From Spirosoma fluviale (lineage in GTDB: Bacteria > Bacteroidota > Bacteroidia > Cytophagales > Spirosomataceae), in the NCBI GenBank assembly GCA_945885545.1, contig CAMCYZ010000011.1, positions 1 to 37,973 on the forward strand: 37,973 nucleotides of DNA, in the 5' to 3' direction. A program made the translations under genes and the position numbers. Shown here piece after piece: positions 33,850 to 37,973 of the stretch. The notes beneath the pieces are model-generated. The model was not told the DNA's origin, searched no databases, and was given only the letters and a program-made list of their open reading frames with translations. Position 1 is the stretch's first letter; every line of letters starts with the position of its first letter.

Positions 33850-34452
33850 TTATTTCTTTCCAAATAATCCACCAATTATATTTCCAAATAGGCCACCGCT
33901 TCCACCAGAACTTTGACCTTGACTTGGCGAACCACCAGACGCTAAGTTGATTAGGTCATTCATATCTAGTTTCCCATCTGCTAAAGCACCTGCACCTTTA
34001 CTCAATAAACTTCCGAAATCAATTCCATCTGTTTTACCACCTGAAAGCACACTCATAATTCCACCAGCATCAACAGACGAATCGTTTGGGTCGTTGGCTT
34101 TGTTAATAAGACCACCTAAAACGGACGGCAACATACTTGATACAACTGCCGAGGCAGCACTATTTGAAAGACCAAATTTAGACATTATACTACCGATAAT
34201 ATTTTGAGCTATACTAGCCACCATAGGATTACTCATTAAACTCCCACCTTGTTTTGAGTTAACTCCACCTGTAAGCATACCCAATAAATTACCTATTCCA
34301 CCTTGCGAATTAGCTTGGTTGGTTAAACCGCCCAACAAACCTTGCATAACCTCTCCCATTACGCCTTCATTGTGTTCGTTAGGAACATCTGTATTTTCTA
34401 CAACTGCAGAATGACCTGCTTGTTGAATTAATCCTTGCAATACTTCTAACAT
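33850..34452 (-). CDS. DUF937-like protein
   Basis: A 200-residue protein without a signal peptide, rich in Gly, Ser, Asn, Met and Leu. The middle part ('IAQNIIGSIMSKFGLSNSAA', then 'VVSSMLPSVLGGLINKANDP') matches the helical pattern of DUF937 proteins. The end is a Gly/Ser-rich linker closing with 'GGLFGNIIGGLFGKK'. DUF937 members have no settled function; the alternating hydrophobic-Gly helices suggest self-association (inference). It is a single gene with a strong terminator. Confidence 0.78.
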   Translation of the reverse strand: MLEVLQGLIQQAGHSAVVENTDVPNEHNEGVMGEVMQGLLGGLTNQANSQGGIGNLLGMLTGGVNSKQGGSLMSNPMVASIAQNIIGSIMSKFGLSNSAASAVVSSMLPSVLGGLINKANDPNDSSVDAGGIMSVLSGGKTDGIDFGSLLSKGAGALADGKLDMNDLINLASGGSPSQGQSSGGSGGLFGNIIGGLFGKK

Positions 34453-34542
34453 AGTGATTTATTAATGTTAATAAAATTTGTTTAAAATTATAAATTATCT
34501 ATTGAAATTCCATATTTAGACCAAAAATTTATCTTTAAGTCA

Positions 34543-34578
34543 CAAAAAAAAAAGACATCAGTCGATGCCTTTTTTTTT
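34543..34578 (-). terminator. Terminator of the rpmI-rplT operon
   Basis: On the minus strand, GGCATC and GATGTC pair with one G-U around GACT, flanked by long A and T runs (34543-34553, 34570-34578). A second weaker hairpin AAAAACTT (34582-34589)/AAGTTTTT (34593-34600) sits directly after the rplT stop. Confidence 0.8.
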
Positions 34579-34601
34579 AATAAAAACTTAACAAGTTTTT
34601 A

Positions 34602-34946
34602 TTATTTTACTTTCTCTACGATGGCCTTGAAAGCATCTGGATGATTCAAAGCTAAATCGGCCAACACTTTACGATTAAGCTCAATGCCTGCTTTTTGTAG
34701 TTTGTTGATAAACACAGAGTAAGACATACCGAATGGTCTCACACCTGCGTTAATCCTTACGATCCACAAGCTACGGAAATTTCTTTTCTTTTGCTTACGA
34801 CCTATGTAGGCGTAAACTAAACCTTTTTCAACGGCGTTTTTAGCAACCGTCCAAACGTTTTTTCTTCTGCCGTAATAGCCTTTGGCTAATTTCAGCACTT
34901 TTTTGCGTCTTGCTTTAGACGCAACATGATTGACACTACGTGGCAT
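34602..34946 (-). CDS. rplT: 50S ribosomal protein L20
   Basis: A 114-residue ribosomal protein of normal length, with the usual basic start '[20 protein letters not shown]', then '[20 protein letters not shown]' and the end '[14 protein letters not shown]'. L20 binds 23S rRNA early in large-subunit assembly and in several bacteria represses its own operon. It lies 86 nt downstream of rpmI, with a small hairpin between (35011-35029). Confidence 0.98.
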   Translation of the reverse strand: MPRSVNHVASKARRKKVLKLAKGYYGRRKNVWTVAKNAVEKGLVYAYIGRKQKKRNFRSLWIVRINAGVRPFGMSYSVFINKLQKAGIELNRKVLADLALNHPDAFKAIVEKVK

Positions 34947-35010
34947 AATTTTTTAGTTTTTTGAATCAGGCGTTCCGATTAGGGAAACTTTAAGGCCTTT
35001 ATTCGGGTGA

Positions 35011-35029
35011 AACAATTGAACCAATTGTT
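35011..35029 (-). other. Hairpin between rpmI and rplT
   Basis: AACAATTG (35011-35018) and CAATTGTT (35022-35029) form an 8-bp stem with a 3-nt loop in the mRNA leader of rplT, just after the rpmI stop. There is no U-run, so it is unlikely to be a terminator. It may slow or regulate translation of L20, but this is inference. Confidence 0.4.
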
Positions 35030-35032
35030 GAA

Positions 35033-35227
35033 TTAACCATTCAACAAGGCTTTGATGCGGCTTTCGTCCGCAGAGCTAACTAGAGCTGACGATGCAAGAA
35101 CTCTCTTACGTTTCGTCGATTTTTTAGTCAAAATGTGACTGTGGAAAGCATGCTTACGCTTAATTTTTCCAGTTCCAGTCAATTTAAACCTCTTTTTTGC
35201 TCCTGAATTTGTTTTTTGCTTAGGCAT
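35033..35227 (-). CDS. rpmI: 50S ribosomal protein L35
   Basis: A 64-residue, very basic ribosomal protein with the family start '[20 protein letters not shown]' and '[20 protein letters not shown]'. The frame is open for 37 more codons to 35338, but those have no homology and run through the promoter; the ATG at 35227 gives the normal length. It is the first gene of an rpmI-rplT pair. infC, usually directly upstream, is absent. Confidence 0.97.
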   Translation of the reverse strand: MPKQKTNSGAKKRFKLTGTGKIKRKHAFHSHILTKKSTKRKRVLASSALVSSADESRIKALLNG

Positions 35228-35269
35228 TGTACAAAACAGATTAAGTGTATTAAAAGTAAAATTGGGATG

Positions 35270-35300
35270 CAAAATTAGAGAAAAATATCTAGAAATCAAA
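35270..35300 (-). promoter_or_regulatory. Consensus promoter of rpmI-rplT
   Basis: On the minus strand TTTG (35297-35300), a 19-bp spacer, then TAATTTTG (35270-35277): full -33/-7 match. It leaves a leader of roughly 35 nt before the rpmI ATG. Confidence 0.8.
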
Positions 35301-35329
35301 TTTTGATGGGAAATTTTGGTGTGCAGTAC

Positions 35330-35358
35330 AGTTGACAACTTTTAAAAAGTTGTCAACT
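35330..35358. repeat. 29-bp near-perfect palindrome (probable old terminator)
   Basis: Arms AGTTGACAACTTTT (35330-35343) and AAAAGTTGTCAACT (35345-35358) around a single A. It lies just 5 nt past the stop of the possible gene remnant at 35364-35423 (minus strand), the position of an intrinsic terminator for that lost gene. It lies upstream of both flanking intact genes, so it could also act as a protein binding site. Confidence 0.6.
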
Positions 35359-35363
35359 GATAT

Positions 35364-35423
35364 TTACTTTCTGGTTTGTGAGAAGCACACTTCTGCGAAG
35401 CCATTAGGATCCGTAAAAGATAG
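35364..35423 (-). pseudogene. Possible 3' remnant of a lost gene
   Basis: The minus strand encodes 'LSFTDPNGFAEVCFSQTRK' then TAA (35364-35366), followed by a terminator-like palindrome. 'FTDPNGF' resembles the last strand of VOC/glyoxalase-type proteins (F-x-D-P-D-G), but the sequence further upstream (35424-35520) does not stay in one readable frame. Family assignment is tentative. The remaining part of the 357-bp gap 35228-35584 holds the two promoters and no intact gene. Confidence 0.3.
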
Positions 35424-35523
35424 CCCAATGCTTTAGCAGGCCGCCAGTTAATTATTGCACAGGCTGCGAATTACTGATTTTGAGAGGAATTGCTTCAAAT
35501 ACCGAAATTATTGAGATTCGGAA

Positions 35524-35555
35524 TTGAAAAAGAATGGGGTTGTTGGCTATATTTG
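35524..35555 (+). promoter_or_regulatory. Promoter of dnaE
   Basis: TTG (35524-35526), a 21-bp spacer, then TATATTTG (35548-35555), a full -7 match, 29 nt before the ATG at 35585. Confidence 0.6.
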
Positions 35556-35584
35556 CATGATACTCCTTACTAAAAAAAGAACAG

Positions 35585-37973
35585 ATGCAATTTTCTCATT
35601 TACACAATCATACCCAATATTCTTTGTTAGATGGAGCTTCTAATGTTAAGAAACTCTTTGCCAAGGCCCAAGCTGACAATATGCCAGCCATGGCCATTAC
35701 TGACCATGGCAATATGTTTGGGGTGTTTGATTTTGTGGCAGCAGCTGACAAGTTCAACGTGAAACCGATAGTGGGTTGTGAACTATATGTGGTAGATGAT
35801 CACACCCGAAAACAGTTTACTAAAGAGCAAAAAGACATTCGATATCATCAACTTTTGTTGGCAAAAAATCCTGTTGGATATAAAAACCTCACAAAATTGT
35901 GCTCACTGGGCTACATGGAAGGACTTTACAGCAAGTACCCAAGGGTAACCAAGGCCATGATTGAGAAGTATAAGGAGGGTTTAATAGCCACAACTTGTTG
36001 TATAGGTGCATCGGTGCCCAAAACCATACTAAAAAAAGGCGAAGAAGAGGGAGAAAAAGAATTTCAGTGGTGGCTAGAGAGGTTTGGTGAGGATTATTAT
36101 GTCGAAATTCAACGACACGAAATACCGGAGCAGAATATCGTTAATGAGGTTTTGCTTAAATGGGCAAAAAAGTATAATGTAAAAGTAATTGCTTCCAACG
36201 ACAGCCATTATGTGGATCAGTCTGACTGGGTAGCTCATGATATTTTGCTGTGTGTAAATACCAACGAAAAACTTGCTACACCATCGGCCAAAGATTTTGC
36301 TGATGACGAAACGATGAGCTCGAAAGATACCCGCTTTGCGTTTTTCAATGACCAGTTTTATTTCAAGTCGACCGAGGAAATGAGTTATTTATTTCGTGAC
36401 ATTCCTGCGGCAATAGACAACACAAATGAGATTGTCGACAAAATAGAGAAGCTAAATCTGAAGCAAGATATTCTTTTACCAAATTTTCCGATTCCAGACG
36501 AATTTAAGATACATGCCGATGATAAGCTGAATCAATGGGAATATTTGCAGCATTTGACCTACGAGGGTGCACGGAAACGTTATGGAGAAATAATAACAAC
36601 TACACAAGAACGCCTTGACTTTGAGCTATTTACCATCAGAACCATGGGTTTTGCTGGTTATTTTTTGATTGTGATGGACTTTATAAAAGCAGGACGTGAT
36701 CTGGGCGTAATGATAGGCCCAGGTCGTGGTTCGGCTGCTGGTTCGGTGGTGGCGTATTGTATTGGTATTACGAACATTGATCCCATAAAGTACAATTTAC
36801 TTTTTGAGCGTTTCTTAAATCCAGACCGTACTTCAATGCCCGATATTGATACAGATTTTGACGACGAAGGTCGCCAGAAAGTGATTGATTATGTGGTGGA
36901 TAAGTATGGAAAAAACCAAGTAGCCCAGATTATCACTTACGGTACTATGGCTACCAAGTCGTCGATAAAGGATGTGGCTCGTGTAATGGACTTGCCACTG
37001 GCCGATGCTAACTATATAGCAAAACTTATCCCTGACAAACCTTCTTATGGCATGGATTTTAAGAAATTGATACACATGCCAATGATGGGACCAAAATCTC
37101 TTAACGAACTCGGACTAGGCCCTGATGAGCAGGATAATGTAAAGAAAGTACGAGAAATGTACAATGGCAATGACCTAACTTCTAAGGTGTTGAAACAAGC
37201 CGAAAAACTGGAAGGAACTGTAAGAAACACAGGAATTCATGCAGCTGGTATCATTATAGCACCTTGGGATTTGTCAGACATTGTGCCAGTGTGTACCTCC
37301 AAGGACTCCGACTTATTGATTACGCAGTATGAAGGAAAGGTCATAGAAGAAGCCGGAGTTATAAAAATGGACTTTTTGGGATTGAGAAACCTCTCGATAA
37401 TCAAGGAAACCCTTCGAATGATCAAAGAAAACTATGGACATGAAATAGAAATTGACGAGATTCCCTTGGACGATGCCAAAACTTTTGAGCTTTTTCAACG
37501 AGGCGAAACCACGGCGATATTTCAGTTTGAATCCGACGGTATGAAAAAATACATGAAGGAACTCAAACCTGATAGATTTGACGACCTAATTGCTATGAAT
37601 GCACTTTATCGACCTGGGCCGATTGGCTACATCCCTAACTTTATAGCCCGAAAACATGGAACGGAAGAAATCAAATACGATTTGCCCGAAGTGGAGGAGC
37701 ATTTGGGAGAAACGTATGGCATTACGGTTTACCAAGAGCAAGTGATGCTTTTGTCTCAGAAGTTGGGCAACTTTTCCAAAGGCGACGCGGATTTTTTGCG
37801 TAAGGCCATGGGTAAAAAGCAGATAGAAGTCCTGAACAAAATGAAGGTAAAATTCATGGAGGGTGGAGCATCAAACGGCCACGACGCCAAGATTCTGGAG
37901 AAAATATGGACAGACTGGGAGGCTTTTGCACAGTATGCTTTTAACAAATCACACTCTACTTGTTATGCATTTG
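35585..37973 (+). CDS. dnaE: DNA polymerase III subunit alpha, 5' part
   Basis: An open frame from ATG 35585 to the window edge, 796 codons with no stop; full DnaE is ~1,150-1,450 residues, so the 3' part is outside. It begins with the PHP domain ('MQFSHLHNHTQYSLLDGA', 'PAMAITDHGNMFGVFDFVAA'). The polymerase core shows 'GPGRGSAAGSVVAYCIGI' and the metal-binding pair Asp420 and Asp422 in 'PDIDTDFDDEG', matching Asp401/Asp403 of E. coli DnaE. Further on come 'GTVRNTGIHAAGIIIAP' and 'MNALYRPGPIGYIPNFIARK'. It is the replicative polymerase, used with the clamp and tau complex. It is divergent from rpmI-rplT. Confidence 0.97.
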   Translation, partial: MQFSHLHNHTQYSLLDGASNVKKLFAKAQADNMPAMAITDHGNMFGVFDFVAAADKFNVKPIVGCELYVVDDHTRKQFTKEQKDIRYHQLLLAKNPVGYKNLTKLCSLGYMEGLYSKYPRVTKAMIEKYKEGLIATTCCIGASVPKTILKKGEEEGEKEFQWWLERFGEDYYVEIQRHEIPEQNIVNEVLLKWAKKYNVKVIASNDSHYVDQSDWVAHDILLCVNTNEKLATPSAKDFADDETMSSKDTRFAFFNDQFYFKSTEEMSYLFRDIPAAIDNTNEIVDKIEKLNLKQDILLPNFPIPDEFKIHADDKLNQWEYLQHLTYEGARKRYGEIITTTQERLDFELFTIRTMGFAGYFLIVMDFIKAGRDLGVMIGPGRGSAAGSVVAYCIGITNIDPIKYNLLFERFLNPDRTSMPDIDTDFDDEGRQKVIDYVVDKYGKNQVAQIITYGTMATKSSIKDVARVMDLPLADANYIAKLIPDKPSYGMDFKKLIHMPMMGPKSLNELGLGPDEQDNVKKVREMYNGNDLTSKVLKQAEKLEGTVRNTGIHAAGIIIAPWDLSDIVPVCTSKDSDLLITQYEGKVIEEAGVIKMDFLGLRNLSIIKETLRMIKENYGHEIEIDEIPLDDAKTFELFQRGETTAIFQFESDGMKKYMKELKPDRFDDLIAMNALYRPGPIGYIPNFIARKHGTEEIKYDLPEVEEHLGETYGITVYQEQVMLLSQKLGNFSKGDADFLRKAMGKKQIEVLNKMKVKFMEGGASNGHDAKILEKIWTDWEAFAQYAFNKSHSTCYAF

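Noticed and set aside
35228-35338. 37-codon N-terminal extension of L35
   Set aside because: It runs through the consensus promoter and would exceed the normal length of L35.
35359-35580. infC remnant upstream of rpmI
   Set aside because: No piece in any frame resembles translation initiation factor IF-3; the only readable piece ends in 'FTDPNGF', which is not IF-3.
1-37973. CRISPR arrays, insertion sequences, tRNA or rRNA genes, prophage
   Set aside because: I looked for regular spaced repeats, transposase motifs, terminal inverted repeats and cloverleaf-like segments in all gaps and saw none; a dedicated search could still find a weak case.

Overview
The window looks like chromosome of a Bacteroidota species, most likely from the order Cytophagales (inference from gene content; I cannot run a search). 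Signs of this are a low-GC genome with almost no Shine-Dalgarno sequences, several start regions preceded by the Bacteroidota -7 box TAnnTTTG (sometimes with a -33 TTG/TTTG), many secreted proteins with signal peptides ending in 'AQ', two proteins with C-terminal domains like type IX secretion (T9SS) sorting domains, and Bacteroidota-type families (DUF6427, GH109, ExbB/ExbD-like pair). I see no phage, IS element, CRISPR array, tRNA or rRNA. This is mostly an ordinary housekeeping and secretome region.

Layout. 1-99 is the tail of an upstream gene, possibly a LytTR regulator. 210-1569 (-) is an NfeD/SPFH membrane pair. 1808-3955 (+) holds an RluB-type pseudouridine synthase with a long repeat-rich N-terminus, then a helical Ala/Lys/Glu repeat protein. 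4144-4908 (-) is a small secreted T9SS-type protein. 5112-5405 is a decayed ABM-type monooxygenase gene. 5449-8585 (+) encodes a tiny basic secreted protein, an alpha/beta hydrolase and an M1 peptidase. 8988-9830 (+) is a leaderless protein with the Cys-His-Asp pattern of protein-glutaminase. 9898-11187 (-) is a beta-lactamase-fold serine hydrolase, divergent from an isolated hisB (11284-12405, +). 12550-14164 (+) carries ExbB/TolQ, ExbD/TolR and coaD. 14166-15398 (-) is a T9SS-exported metalloprotease-like protein.

15480-21039 (-) is a tight five-gene run: rbfA, a LolC/LolE-type permease, a small secreted protein, a large M1 aminopeptidase and a radical SAM/SPASM protein. It is divergent from a DUF6427 membrane protein (21200-22603, +). 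23455-24580 is a clear pseudogene of GlgE (maltosyltransferase) that has lost its catalytic centre. Next come a lipoprotein, an SDR oxidoreductase and a GH109 glycosidase. 27502-28567 (+) is a QueD/PTPS-folE pterin pair. 28834-30735 (-) is dnaK, with a palindrome upstream. 30846-33773 (-) is a 975-residue multidomain carbohydrate esterase, preceded by a DUF937-like protein. 34602-35227 (-) is rpmI-rplT without infC beside it, and dnaE (+) runs off the right end.

How the genes fit together. Envelope and secretion functions dominate: two M1 peptidases, a T9SS metalloprotease, GH109 and a sialate-esterase-like enzyme fit a scavenger of extracellular peptides and amino-sugar glycans. The proton channel and LolC/E-type permease serve the same envelope. 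The most informative oddities are the two eroded genes (ABM and glgE), a third possible gene remnant beside a 29-bp palindrome, and the protein-glutaminase-like enzyme. I found no convincing new multi-gene system.
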